DNA of 64,000 nt from Branchiostoma floridae. Its lineage: Eukaryota; Chordata; Leptocardii; Amphioxiformes; Branchiostomatidae. The translations under genes and the position numbers were made by a program. The DNA is taken from NCBI RefSeq assembly GCF_000003815.2, contig NC_049985.1, forward strand, positions 5,869,713 to 5,933,712. The letters are read 5' to 3'. Numbering within the stretch: the first letter of the stretch is position 1; every line of letters begins with the position of its first letter. The notes beneath the pieces are model-generated. The model made no database searches. It was not told the origin of the DNA and was given only the letters and a program-made list of their open reading frames with translations. This document shows, one piece after another, positions 45,101-60,100 of this stretch.

Positions 45101-48100
45101 AACCTATCATATTTTCCTAAATCTGAGTTAGATAGCTACTTGCTGGAATAAAGTCCCGGCTTTGTAAATACATGCTGCAGAAGGGACTGAAGATTTGCTT
45201 CACTGGATACTGAAAAGTAACTATTAGGAGGGCATCTTTTTAACATGCATTTCTCCAAAATTACATTAGGGACAGTTTCCAAGGACCACAACCCCAACCA
45301 CAGATCCTGGTCACAATTTCTGTTGACACATGCTCTACCAGTAGGTCAGCAAATCTGACAAAGTGCAAAGTTTACGGACATTTACATTGTACAAAATGTA
45401 CATGATTGTTCTGTTTACATCAACAAAACAATCATTAAATTTATGTAGAAACTGTTTGTCTATTTCCACTCATTCATGACTCGCTAACTATCTCCCTTAC
45501 TCACTCTTCTACATGTATACCTGGTGTCTCACCTGAAGATGTAGGAGTGCCTGCATCTCCCTGTTCCCCAGGTGGGCTCATGAGGTTAGAGGACAGACTT
45601 CCCGTGTTGTTGAGGGACAGAGACAGCTTGATCGGTGGAGGCCGTTTGGACTTGCTGCCACCACTGGAGCCTCCAGAGAAACTCTGTACAGGACCAGAAC
45701 ATACATGTCAGTCACAAATTAAAGCATGTTAGGAGAGTGTATTGTTGTAAAAGAAAGAATTTCAACAAAAGCCACAAAACAGCAGTAATCAGGAAATGCC
45801 AAACATGATGCAGTATCTTCTTTTTCAGGGCAGGACTTGTTTTAACGGGTTTTTATATAACAAGACATAATTTGCATAACGAATCACCTGAACACCACTG
45901 CAAATTTGCATCTTCAATTATACCAGGTGCAGGCTTTTTGTGTTTCGTTTGACAAGCTGAAGCCAAAACTTTCAGGCTGGGACACCAATGGGTTACGCCA
46001 ACTTTCCACTAGACGGCAATCATGCTACAATCTCGCTGCGACCTTTGACCTATGACCTTCGCTGGTTTGTGTAATTCTGTACCTTCAGAATCATACTTAG
46101 TAGTTGGAATATCAAGCAAAATGTAAAAGTGTGACTGAAAAGACGAAGCAAAACACACAAGGCGCAAAAGTTTTATCTTTCTATGCCACATGGGTCAATT
46201 TTTGGGTCGCAGCGAGTTCGCCGCCCTAGTGGACAAACTGTGGGTGCAGAAGCAGGCAGGCAGAGCAAGGCTTGGTTACGGAGGCAGGAAGTACCTTGGG
46301 CTTGTTCCCTAAGGACCTGCTCCCCTTCAGTAAGGGGCGGTTGTACTGTAAACAAAGTTGAAAGCACATGTACAACATTGACAAAAGAAAGAGAGAACAT
46401 AAAAAAAGTCATGCTAACACTACACACGTATGAAACTAACAGAATCATAACAGCTAAGAAATGCTAAATCTATCTTGAAAGATGAGAAATACTAATAAAG
46501 AACTTATGATTCTAATTTACTGGCAGGTAATGTTAATGACAGCATAAGCTTTAGAAACAGAAAAATGGATAAAATGTGAAAAAAAATCAAAACTACATCT
46601 GCATATCTATTCTAAGTACAATGAATTACAGCATGCTTATTAAGGATCTATGAAACATATATAGTGAAGAATGTTGAACATAATATGTAAAGACTAAGAA
46701 GTTTCTAACAAAACAAAGTAATTCTACTACAACTATCATAGAATTGAGGAGAGAGTGAGGAGATCATCAGTGCATTTCTTCAATGTGATTTCTACCTGTG
46801 TGGCCCCTCCAGGGGAAATGGTAGATCCAGTTTGAGCCAGTAAACCCTGTCCCCCTCCGGGAAAGACTATCTGCGTGGGGGTGTTAGGGTTGGGGGTCTG
46901 TGTGTGAGTGATCTGGGGTGGCTGGCCAGGGATGATGTGGGCAATCTTCACCGACCGTCGCCCCTCTTCTGTGAACAGGTCCTTGTACTGCTGGATATAC
47001 CTAAGGATAGGAAAGTTAGTTTGTAAGGTCCAGTTCTTCTACTGACAAAAATAAGCACTATTTTCAGTCCTTACCTGTGCTAACATACTAGTACTTTGAT
47101 TAATCCTTCCTGTACCACAATTTAAGATCTTGAGTAAAATACATAATATCTTATAAATCTAATAGCATCAAAATCATCATCATCAGTTGACGTGCTTATG
47201 CACCGTCAGGGTCTCATGTATATCACCCCTTGCGGGATAACATTACCCTTTCTTGCCTAATATGTCAAGAAATAACACCCATCAGAAAATCAAGACTAAA
47301 TCTGTATTGCAAGAAACAGAAACTTTTTCCATGATCTGCCAGACTGCAGTTTCACAAGTCTTTTCACACAGTTAGGCAGCATTGGGTGGTATACAACCAA
47401 CAGATAATTTTTACTTGACTTTCCCAAATATATCTCCAGATTTGACTAATTGTTGAGGTTATATTTCACATCCGAGCTGATCATGTAACAAAGTTACTCT
47501 CTGACAGCCATCCAAACTCAGTCTGTTTGCAAATGTGTTAAAGAGAATCCAAGCAGTCACAAACAGCTGTTACAAAATGCACCTCAATATACATTTCTAT
47601 GCTTGGAGATACTATATAATATTTCTAATTCATAGTTATTGACTGCTCAAAAGTTGCTGTGTAATTTTAGATTAGAAGGTGATGGATGTTATCAAGGTTC
47701 TTAAAGAAATACTATGTGAAGCAACAGCTTATCAAAACTACATATTATGTAGTCACAAAAACTTATCAGAGTTTCATCAGACAGGCAAATCATCACACAC
47801 GTCAGCCAACTGTTGAATCAGATGTTACAAGATGATCAATCAGCAAGTCACCTTTGAGATCTTAATAAAGATTTCCTTCCACTACTGTAAATGCATTTAA
47901 GTTTGAGGGGACTTAATTTTGCAATAGTGGTAAAACGGACTTTTTGCGGTGGTTTTAAATTCGTGGTAGAACCATGTACTGTAGTCTCTTACTGCCATGT
48001 AAAAAAATTCACGTGGTTTTGAGTCGCGGAGAAACGGCCACAGCGCAAACCGCGAATATTAAACCACCGTAAAAGTTTCTGCATTTACAGTACTTGCTTT

Positions 48101-51100
48101 ATCAAAATGAAGTGAACAGCCTTCCTCTGAGTAATCTGCTTCATCGCTGACATTGTCCCCCAATATTATTTTGCACTTTCATAAAACGATTGGGGCAAGT
48201 CTGAAAATGATTATATTGCAAAAGGGTCCCAGTAGAGTAAGATAACGCAGGCTGCTATTGTAGATGACACTCCCATGGCTTTTCGCTGGTGGCTTTTCAG
48301 CTCCGCAATTTTTATGTGCCACTCTTAACGCCCCTCCTGGCGCACTCTCTTGTAGCTGTACATGCCACAGTTTGCATTAAGGGGCACATTTCGTGTTGAG
48401 AGGCAACAAATTAAAGTTTATCTACGATCTGGAGTTATGGAGCCTGCAAGCGGGAAGATCTTTTGGATTGAGCTATATGAGAACATACAAAGTCATGTAG
48501 ACTGTAGAAAATGGCAAACACTATGCATATGGCATATAGGTTTTTTTTTATATATTAAGCAATTTTGGGAAAAAGACAAAAATTATAATTAGTGAACTGT
48601 TCAAATTTCTTCAACCTTAGTTGTAGCCTTCAGTCACACTTTTTGCACTGTTGTATGAAATTGCACACTTCCACAATGATTACATCTAGGGCCTAGACTT
48701 TCTTCAGCTATTACAGGAAAACATAAGATTTAAAGTGTTTGGAGAAAAAATGAATACAATCCTGCTGCTTTTTGACATTCAGCCATTTTACTGTTACTGT
48801 TACTGTTGAAATGGCGAGCATTGAGAAACCAATGGGGTGTATCATAATAATGACATCACCTACATGTATGCGTAGATCACAATTTTGACCCTTAACTCAG
48901 CCAATGAAATGTATTTTATACACTTTGTGTTTTCAAAACACATAACTAGCAACAGATCTTTGATAAAAAATTTCTGAGGATTTCTTGGAGCCAAGTTGCA
49001 CCACAAGCAATGCAGAGGCGGCCTGGGAGGACCACTGCTACAGACAATAAAACGAGGTAATCACTTTCTATCATCGCCATAAACTACTGGGGGACAACCA
49101 TTGATTTTCTCATTTGTTCCCACTGAGAGACCCGGAGAGCGCTGAAGAACCGATGTCAGCGGGGCTTTCCTGATAGCCCATCTCTCTAGTTACAGCTGAA
49201 GAACTGGTGAAGGGCTCGAAATACTACCTGCATATGCAGGTTAGTGCAGGTAAAATTGGAGCTGTGCAGGTATTTCTGTTGTCTATCTGCACCTAACCTG
49301 CACTGGTCCAGGTACTGGGTTTTATACATAAATGTCATATGATGTAGGTGTACGTGGATTGTTATTAGCTGCATTGACTGTTACCACCTAATAGTATATA
49401 GTATAGAAGAAAAAATAGCAATGGTTCCTGAACAATTAGTAGGTTCCATACTTCCTAAATTCAGAGTGGTGCAGGTAAAACTTGACTGGTACAGGTAATT
49501 TTCAGTGTTACCTGCACCAGTGTAGGTATGCAGAAAAAGGATTTCGGGCCCTGATATAGTATAGAAGAAAAAATAGCAATGGTTCCTGAACAATTAGTAG
49601 GTTCCATACTTCCTAAATTCAGAGTGGTGCAGGTAAAACTTGACTGGTACAGGTAATTTTCAGTGTTACCTGCACCAGTGTAGGTATGCAGAAAAAGGAT
49701 TTCGGGCCCTGATATAGTATAGAAGAAAAAATAGCAATGGTTCCTGAACAATTTTAGTAGGATCCATACTTCCTAAAGTCAGAGTGTTGCAGGTAAAATT
49801 TGTCTGGGGCAGGTTATTTCCAATGTCACAGTGCAGGTATGCAGAAAAAGTATTTCCAGCCCTGCGGTGTCAGCGGGGCTTTCCTGATAGCCCATCTCTC
49901 TACATTACAGCCGCCCTGCTGTCTGATTGGTCACCATTAAGGAAGGGGTAGTGAACCGTGCAGATACATCAGAAACAGGATCGCCTATCGTATGCCTGCA
50001 GTACGTATGGTTTACAGCCCGAGTACGTGATCTTCAGAAACATTACAGTGACCAGAGGTTTACTGCAAAAGCTATATCTGGGTGTGCAGTCAGCCAGCAT
50101 GTATGTATTAAGGTTGTCAGCAAATTCAATGGGTGGGGGTTGTTATCGTACCAGGCAAACGAGTTGCCAAGGGGATATGTTTTTATCTACTATAAATACT
50201 CGGCTGTTTTTTAATAACAGGAATTTGTAGAAAAAGTTGTTAAAGTATGCAAATGTTTGATATGCCTACTGATTTTACAATGGGAAAACGTTTGCATTAC
50301 AAAATTGCTCTGACTATATTTGACTTTCTGAAAAGATTGATTGTTTGCCAGTTGCTATCATGCCTTGACAGGTGTTGAGCACTCAATGTAGATTAACAAC
50401 ACTTATACACTTAATCGCAAAAAATTCGAACCCAAGGCGGATACCAAACGGATGTATGTCAATACGGGTGAACTTCCATGCTAATTTTAGAAATTTAATG
50501 ATTGAGTGTCTCTTTGAGTTTGACCAATTAAGTTGTCCTGACTACAAACAAACAACCAAATAAACAAAAAAAAAATGTTGGCAAACAAATTCCCTCCATG
50601 GCAGCAGCAGTAACAACAACTGGTCCAAAACTTGTGGTCAGAACTTCAGACTAAAATGACATTCACTGACCAGCTACTAGGACTGGTCTTCACTTTGATA
50701 CCACAACTTTCTTGTTATTCAGATCACATTCTCCTGAGATGCAAAGCCTTGCCTCGTACAATATATCTATGACCTCGGGAAAGCTCCGCTAAACTAGGCT
50801 AATCTTCTTACTGTGGGCCTGGCCTGTAAGTATAGCTGTCAGCCAATCAGAGAATTGCCTAAAAGTTTTCTTTAGGTGAAGCCGATTGGCTGACAGTTCG
50901 CTAGAGGCCACACCCACAAAAGTGGAAACCTCAGCCTAGAGCCTTCCCAAGATATACATGTATTGTAGAGGTCGTGCATAAAGGTGGTATCTCATTGCCC
51001 TTGCCTCACCAGTGCGACACTGCAGGGTTCGAGAGATACTAAACAAATTTCAGAGATAAAGAACAAATTTTCTTACATTTTGTGTATTTTGTTGTCTTCT

Positions 51101-54100
51101 ATACTACACAATATCTAAATTATGAAAATTTGGCAAAAGTAATTATACAACAGCGCCACTGTGAACGAACCCTGCTGTGCCGCACGAGTGCTCCAAGTAC
51201 AGTGAGATACCACCTTGAGCATGAGTAGAAGGTCACAGCTATGACAGTGTAGACTGTACACAGCTGGCTATTCTAGATCAATAAACACATGATGACCCAC
51301 CTCTGTGCGTTGACTTTGCTCCCCAGCGGAAACCTGCGGGGAACGGAAATAACAAGAACATCAGTTAATTTAGGGTCGGGGATTGCACTACAGCTTTGAA
51401 AGTGACCTCAGGGGATATACATGTACAGGTGCTTCAGGCCAATACAATGGTCTAGAGAGTCACACTAAGACTTTACCAAAGGTACAGACTTCAAATTAGC
51501 ATAAGGCTTGCTGTGGCCTAGCAAAATTAATGTTCAGGTTACAGTCCTGAAAGAAATAAGGGCTGATCGGTACAGATTCTCTATTTTTTTTAGATTTTGC
51601 AGGATTTAGTGATCCATAAGTGTTTAAGTAAGAATGCAAAACTGAAATGAATCTAGTAAGGACTGGTATTTGCTACTCTCCAAGCAGATGTTTTCATCCA
51701 GCTTTCTATTTTGTACCATTTTTTTTGTGGTGAGACATAAAGAAAATGGTACAAAATTGAAAGCCTGATACAAATGCCTACAAAATTTTTAAAACAGCCG
51801 AAGTTGAACCTCTGCTTGGAGAGTATGAATTTTCAACATCATACACATGATATAAGTTGTTACAATGACAATTTTCCATTTGCAACAGAAATGAGGAATC
51901 TGGGCACGAGTCTACAATGTTTCCATCACTTAGATGTCAGATCTAAAATCTTGCCAGTGGCTAACACAAAATGTGGCTATTGGTACGGCTAGCAAGTGTT
52001 TGCTAGCTGAGGGTTGGTCAGGTAATTGAAAACACAACATTTCTTCCCTAGGCCTGATCGATACAACGGAATAAGAACAAGTCAATTTCTGGAGAGGGAA
52101 TTGAATGAGTCTTAGGCAGGTAATCGGGAAGTGGGATTACCAAGCGGGACTACAAAGTTATCCGTACTTGGGCTAAATACTTCATGAGGAGGACACTTTG
52201 TTCCATTGATTCATGGCCCATTGATTTAACTTGGCAGTTGGCACCAATATAGAATCTGATATGATGTCTGAATAATGGAAACTTTATTGGACATCTTTTC
52301 AAACAGGTTAACAAAGTTTCGTTGAGAACAAAAGTAAATCTTTTTCTTTAACACAGATATGACATCTGAATACTAAAAACTTTGAACTTCTTTTCCTACA
52401 CATTAAAAAAAATCAATTTGTTGTGAGCAAAGAGACGCATGGTTTTAGAGACTCGTGAATTATGATATTAGATTTTAACAAGTTGAACATAGTCTTTGAG
52501 TTATATACAATATAGATAGTGATGCAGAAGTGGGTAAACCTGCACAAAAAATGTATGAATTTCCTGTAAGTACACAGAGTGAAAAATCGAATGGTACAAT
52601 ACATAGTTAGGAGCAGAACCAATATCTATAATGGCCCAACACTCAAACATCGATGTTCATTCTTTCAATAACAAGTCAAAGGTCAAGTTCAGAGCTTATA
52701 CAGTTCAAAGCACTTCAACCATCGGGTGAGGAAAATCTTTGAACTTGGAACAGGAAGGTCAAAATTGTGTTCTGTAAATCGATAGACTGACCCGATGTGG
52801 GACAGGCTAACATGAGTTGCGCTTACACTGGGTTTTCCTGTAAACTTATTGTGTTTTTCTGTTAAAGGCACTATGAGACAATTGGCACTGGCCTGTAGAG
52901 ATTGGAAGATTACCTGAGCTCCTTATTGATTGATAAAACCACTCCATAGCAGTTACTTCCAAATTGGACTTTGTGGAAATAAAATCCACTTCAACATTGC
53001 CAAATACTTTGTGATATGTACAGTGCAAAATATTGGGAAACGTGGCTGAATCTAAGCCACTGTGCTGGTGAGTCACCCTGGCAGATTCAGAATGAACTGC
53101 ATCTGCAAGGCCTCAAGCCTAAATGCCAGCATATCAAGCCTATTGCAGAATGATTAACCATTCACTACTCAACAATCACTAAGACATTATGCATTTTGTT
53201 TTTTCTGAAAGCTTAGCAATCACCCATAGTTATTCTAACATCACTTCCTGCTTATCAATTGCTACCATGTACAATCTATGTATTCAAAACAACAGGAATT
53301 CCCAATGTTATGAACTTGTGGACTATCTTAAATGCATTGTTTCAGTACTTATTATGGCAAGTATTTTTTGCCTTAAAAGAATAATAGAATCATTATTCCT
53401 CCACAGATCTGATTAGAATTCGATGCTTGAAGGAATTCAGAAACTCTGCAATCTTTTTACTGGTAAAATTTTCCTTAATGCAAATTAGAACTCTTTGTTG
53501 TTAACTATTCACAGAAAACTCATGCCCCTTCAACTTTCTTTAGAATCTGTGATGCATGGTAGTTGCTTTGTTTTATATGATTACATCAATCCTTTCACAT
53601 TCAATTCTGTTTGCCAAAAGAAAGATATAAAAGCATTACAGTGCGTGAGGTGAGTGAGGCTGTTAATATCCCAACACGCTGCACACATACAAAAAGATGT
53701 ATACACTCATGTTATCTGATGGACATCAACCATACCATACTGCAGCTGAAAAATGTTGGGGCATTCAACACTGTAATACTCATTCTTCAGAAACCCACCC
53801 ACAGTCCCAGACTCCTGGAAATACGCAGCCATTTAAAAGATATAAAGAGAGAATCAAGCGAGAGCAGTTCTTCTGAAGTCGCGGGATATTGCAGCGTCAA
53901 TATTTCCCCGTAGAGCGGGCAAATAATAACCTTCTATCTTCGTGCATCTTCCACCCGAAGACGCCCTCTCCTGCGTTTGGTTTGCTTTCTAATGGGTTAT
54001 TTACCGTGTACCTGCCTCCATTACTTTGCGAGATTGCCTTGCCCTGTTTGGAATGCTCTACAAAAAGGTCACGCCTCGCAATCTATCCTAACTTGATTTC

Positions 54101-57100
54101 CTTGGCAAACCAATTTGGTGTCCTTATCCAGACTTGTGGCTGTCTTCCCCCGAGCGATCAGTCTTCATCTGGAGACCAGTAACTACAGCATTGCTCTTCC
54201 TCTAGGTCACGTTTGCTGACAACACACATCGTTTTTATGGCAGGTGCAACATTTGTACCAGGGATTGCAGTAAAGTATATCATTAAGGAGAAACAAGAGA
54301 TCAACCTTCAACTTCACCATTGTGTAGAGATATACGTCCAAATGTATGTAACATCAACTCTCATAATTCCATGCATAGGATGCCATAATAACACCACATG
54401 GGAAAAATACATGATTTCAATGTTATTGACAGGGATGAACCAATACAGCATCTGATTCTGAATCCTGAGGTATATACACTTCAGATATCTAGGAGTTCCA
54501 GACAATCTTGAGAATGCCTCAATAACAATGTTATCTCATGTGCTGGTATTATGGCAGTGCCTGTGGAACATGTATGCTAGCATCAAAACTATATGTTCGC
54601 TTAAAAACCAGCTTAAGTTTCCACTGGAGGTTGCAAAAGATTAGTGACCGCTGTGTGACCAAACATTTGACAGGTTGGTCAGTACAAACTCCTTAGATAA
54701 AGAACAAAACTTTAAAGGTTTTTAACCTTTTGTTGTCTTTTAAATCATACCTAAACCTCATGCATCATATTTGAGTTATATATATGACTTATAATCAAGG
54801 GTTCTATGATACAAATCAAGTTCTGTTCGCTCAATGAATGACGGTGGAATAGGTACCTAAGAGAGATCACTGAGATTTATGGTCCTTGAATGTGCATTGA
54901 ATGCAATTCTTGCTTAAAGGTTCTTGTATAGCTGCAGGCTGCTTAAGAATCACCCACACCTCTTGTATACACCATTGCCATTATTGCGGGCCTTGCTCCC
55001 GAGTCTTGATAAATGTCGCCTCACCACGGTGCACTTACAGTTCATCAGGATTATATGAGAAACTGGGAATTACTCTGCTCTCCTGGCATTTGGAGGTTGA
55101 AAGCGGTTATGGATGTGGCACTCACACGGGGTGGGTGATACGCCCGGAGGGTTCGATAGCAGGGTTACTGTAGGCTGCTGACCCTTCGCTAACATAAACT
55201 CAAGTCCAATTCTTCTGTGGATACAGATACTACATCATACAAGTACAATGTGTACACAGTAACTGGTAAAAATAAAAACGTCTGTGGCTGATTGCTCTGA
55301 CAGTGTGCTTAATTTTCATACACTATACAATAGCTGTTTCTAAAAGTGTTTTTCAGCAATACTGTACGACAAATGTCTCTTATTTCCAATTATAATGCTT
55401 CTTCATTTTCATTTTCTATGACGATTTTGATTTGAACAACATGTATTATTCAACATTAGACATTAAACGTTACATGTATCTGTATCTGTATCTATATAGC
55501 CGGTATAACCGCCCTTTGGCGTAACACACCAGCTTCGCAGGCAATCGGCGTGGCAGCAGCTGGTTATCTACCAACGTATGTTGGGAACTTTGTTCTAATT
55601 GCTGTAAATGTCCTGACAGAAATTTAGTTGGTTACTGTACTTTTTTTTATAAACAAATATATACCATATGATGATAATGATTGATGTATACAGCATACTA
55701 TTAGGCAACAGCATTGAATGAGCTATGTACATGAATGTTACTATCATACATGTAATGATTCAAGTTGATGACATTTATTTGATTAAATGTGGTTTTGATG
55801 CATGGAACTGTTTTGCAAGGCACTTCTTGGTTGACAGCACGTTTGGTGTTAAGGCTGCTGTGCTGTTGCAGGAATAACTATGTATTGAGATTCTGTCTTA
55901 GGGATGTGACTGTATTTCATTCACTTTAACATGATGACAACTAACAGGTACAAGCATGCAAATGCATATGCCTACACATCAGCAAGGAATACATTTCTCT
56001 TGCATCAGTGCTGCATGAATAGTTGCTATATTGGAATTCACAGATGGTGTTTCATCTCTTTCTGTCACAGCTCTGGAAACAACAGATTTTTCATTTCGCT
56101 GGGACTGTGAGAGGTAATAAATATGAAAAACAAAATGCCAGCCCGAATAAACATCATGGTAGAGTTGTAGTTACCTCTAAGTTATGTGCGACAAGAATAA
56201 AATTATTCAAGCCATATTCACAATGTATGCTTGAATTAACCCACATATTCCTGTTGTAGGCTCTTTTCCAACCTTTCTATATTGTGGCATGTCATTGTCT
56301 GAATGTCTAATCACAGCATCCAGACTAGTCTTAAGACTCTTCAATTTCTTGAATAAGATCTAATGATGAGACTAAAATATGTGCTATCATTTCTACTTTG
56401 TGTGTGAATTTAACTTTCAGCCTATAGTAGCTGTTTGGTACAAAATTGGAGAGAAAGACAAAAAAAGAGAAATCCCAAACTCTCTTGGGAAACCTAATAC
56501 TCCATAATTTAAAGTGACCTACAGGCTATAATCTACCTTCAACAGAAAACTTCAAATGAAAATGCATTTCTTTAGCCTGGAATCCAGCTGTATTATACCT
56601 CCGGGAGCTATGAGTATGATATGGCTGGATACCAGGCTAAGATTAAATGCCATATAGATTTCAAAGCTTGGAAAATAAACAAAATAAAATGATGATAGCG
56701 ACATCTCATACAAAGTATCCATACAGAGCACTTACAGTAGTTGATCCTCTCATTTGGTTTTAAAAGATTCTAAGTACTGCACCACTTGTAAGTAATGCTT
56801 CTATTCATCCATCAAAACTGTCATGTCTTGCCAGGGGAACAAGATGCACTTTTCTTCAAGTTGGTGGAAACACCATTTATTAGTTCTTATATCAGTTTTA
56901 CAAAAAGCACAAAAAAAGCAGCCCCTGGCATCGGTTTGTAATTCCTTACTTAGGAACTTTGCTTCTGGTGAAGTATAAGCAGTGAAGTGATACACATTAA
57001 CACATTTCTTGGTTAAAAACTGCCACACTCTTAAGCAAAAGCACTTTGTAACTCTGTCCCTTGACTCCTTGCTCTAAGACTCATTCATTGCTGTGGAGTT

Positions 57101-60100
57101 CCCTCTACATTAGAGCCCCATTAAGGATGGTGGCTATACGACATCTTACTTATCACGTTGCACGCAATTCAGTCCTATAGAAATGCTTTACACCTATATA
57201 ACAAGTCCTGAAGGAACTAAGGGGATTACTGACAATACCAACAGTGGCTACAAGTAAGCTGCTAACTGTGTGGGAATCACTGAGCCAGAAATATCTAAGT
57301 GTTGGGAGCCATCCAGAAGGGTGTTAAGTCTCTAAACATAAATCTTGATTTAGGGGAGTAGAAGAGAAAAACTTGTTATTTTCCATCCAGCAGAGTGATC
57401 CTGAACCAGTTTAGCTCAATGAACTCAACAAACAGTTGAGCTACTCTTCCTCAGGTCATGGCAGAGGATACAGACATTATTATATGTCTGACTCAGTATA
57501 TTCTGGTTCATTGTATTGGGGGAAATTCTCCTAAGCCCTTTTTGACAAGAACAATAAACAGAAGGCCATGGCTTAATGTCCTATCCCAAGGACTGCAATT
57601 CTTTCCAGTAGCACACAAGTCACATGGGCGAAAACAGTCAGAATTTAAACTCAAAACAACTTGGTTCTGAACCAGGGTCACAAACCAATAGATACCTGCT
57701 ACATGGTCCCAGATTAACATCAAATTAAATACGAAACTTAATCACTGCAAATTTATTTATATTGTAAGTGGAGTAGAAAGGACTTTTTCATGTTCCTGTT
57801 TGTGATTGAGACACAATATCATGGCACAGAAACACAATATTTGCAGTATCGTTATTGGTTGCCATACACTGTACTTTGTGCGATTGTTGAGTAATAAAGT
57901 TCATTCATTCATCCATGATTCATTCATTCATCCATTCATTCCTTCGTTCATTCATTCAACACAATTTCACAAAAATTAAATAGTTGCAAATGTTTCAAGA
58001 TTTATAGTAAGAGATCCTCAAGAAAACAGACATACTTGCAGGAGGTCCCGTTTTCCCTCTTGCTGTCCCCTGGCTGGTGGTCCCTGTCCACATACAGCTC
58101 ACCCTGGTAGAAGTTGTCAGTGGGGCGTTGCTGGATGGTCACCCGGCTGTGCAGGATCTTGTTGTTACTCCTCTCTGCCTCCAGAACAACTTCTTCTACT
58201 GTGATCTATGAGTCAGAGCACAGTTATCATATCATGTGTCAGTACTGAGGCATTAGCAGGTCCAAGCTACTAGTATTCTCCAAGCAGACATTTTGGGGGA
58301 GCATGTGATGGATGTCACTCAAAATGTCCGGAAGTAAATCTCCGTGTTTATCCAATTGTAGAATATTGAGTAGTGAACGGAATTATTGACTGCTGTTGTG
58401 AAGGGAGGCAGCCATAAGGAATCCTGGCTACTACTATCCCCCTGGACAAAACCTCTGCATTCTTTCAAGCAGGCTAAAAAGACTTACCATAGTGTTGGTA
58501 TGGACAGATTGGACAACTGAGTTGCTACAACGCACATGGCAATAATCAAGTGATTTGAAGACAAGACTGCCTGCCTGACTAAACATTCTAGATACTGCGC
58601 TTGAAAAAAATCTTTGACTCTTTGATAATGTTTATTTAGTTTCTTGGAAATCCAGTCACTCTTACCTTTTGTTTGTAATACGCAACACCAAGCAACGACC
58701 ATGGCCAAACAGTCACCAATCTGTCCTTTTGACTGTCTATTCCCAGGTAAGTTACCAGCCAATCAGGTTGTCTCTTGACTATAAGCAGTGATGTGATTGG
58801 CTGGTTATTCTGCTAGGAATAACAGTACCTGATTGGCTGACAGCTGGGAAGTAGCCAGCCAATCAGGTCACTTTTTGACTGGAAGCAGCAACATGATTGG
58901 CTGGAAACTTTGCCAGGAACATTTGTGCCTGATTGACTGACAGATGACCAGTACAATCACCACAGAAGGACAGATAGTAGGGCTATTTGCCAGGGCTATT
59001 ATACAGAAACCGCTCAACCTGCCAAAAAGATGACCTGAAAATCTTGCTAGCTTGGAAGGGTCTACATTTTCTGGCAGTGTGTTTTCACTGTATTTTCTGG
59101 CCAGTACATGTACATATATACACAATAGTACTATAATGCAGGTGTACATGGTCATCGTATTGAAAGTCAATGGAGAAGACAGGGATGGACGGGGATGCTG
59201 ATGCTTTACGGCAAGAACAGATTAGCACAGCTTTGTAGGTGCCGCTGTACAAATGCACGTCACAGTCTGCAGTCCATTAATCCTTCACAACCATTCAACT
59301 TCTCCCGGTTAACACTTAAGGTTTCAAGTCAAGAGTCATATAACGCTAGTTCACCTCTATCCGTTGGGTAACCTATATCCGTGGCTTTTAAAAACAGGGT
59401 ATTTGTGGATATCACGTTGAGGGACGTCGGTTTAAAATTTCACTATTTTCAGTACATTGCAGTTTAAAAGTACCACCCATCGAATTGATGTGCCTAAATA
59501 CACTGTTTTGCCAAACAACAGATATAGGTTACCCCGTGGATAAAGGTGAACTAGCGTTATAGGCATGTCAGCCCTCACCGGAGTATTGTCGCTCGTCGAC
59601 TTCGGTCTCTCCATGACAGACGCATAATTCTCCACCTATAAAAAAACAGGGAATAAGACCAAATATGAGATACCAAATGTGAAAACTTTCTCGCGTCCCG
59701 ACCATATGTTACTGGAATACTTCACTAATTGGACCGACTTTTCTCATGTGACGAGTTTTGAGTCAGCTGTTTGCCTCTTTGTAAGGGCAGTGAAGGTCGA
59801 AAGGTCAGCAATTATTGGCGGTGTAATTTCCCATTCCTCTTGAACCTTTACAAGTGCCCGCATTTAGAGGGCGTGTACCAATCTTTCACACATGGCTGGG
59901 GAGGACGTTTGCCAGAAGTGATTTCCCAGGGGCCATGCACAAGTTTGATGCTTCTCCCACAAAAGCCAAGTGCATGGGGGAAAGACAGTGTTCTCACCAG
60001 GATTTGTTTCCATAGCATAGGAGCATCTGATTGCAGCAAAGCCACGAGGAATGCAATGCAGGCATGATCATTGTAAGGCTCTGGGGGAATCTTCTCCCTC

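Larger units (their letters stand above)
47001..51300. other. SUPT20H intron, 4.3 kb
   Basis: No nested gene is supported; the open frames here (for example 49381-49751 minus and 49927-50214 plus) fall in repeats or lack splice context. It contains a MITE with TACTGTAAATGCA ends (47883-48092), the tandem-amplified element at 49207-49865, a foldback at about 50805-50940 with CCAAT-like arms, and the MITE at 50981-51216. Confidence 0.55.
51334..58035. other. SUPT20H intron, 6.7 kb
   Basis: Largest intron in the window. Contains a foldback at 51674-51825, a dispersed repeat at 55480-55555, a small foldback at about 56575-56640 ('tagcctgg.atccagc' / 'gctggataccaggcta'), a SINE-like copy at 57396-57690 and an (ATTC)n tract at 57897-57958. 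No nested gene with splice support was seen; the open frames at 53611-54182 are in unremarkable sequence. Confidence 0.55.

Noticed and set aside
49381-49751. Two overlapping, near-identical minus-strand open frames
   Set aside because: They are the same reading of the 158-bp tandem units of a mobile element, not genes.
53611-54182. Plus-strand open frames inside the SUPT20H intron as a nested gene
   Set aside because: No recognisable domain, no splice sites in matching phase, ordinary AT-rich composition.
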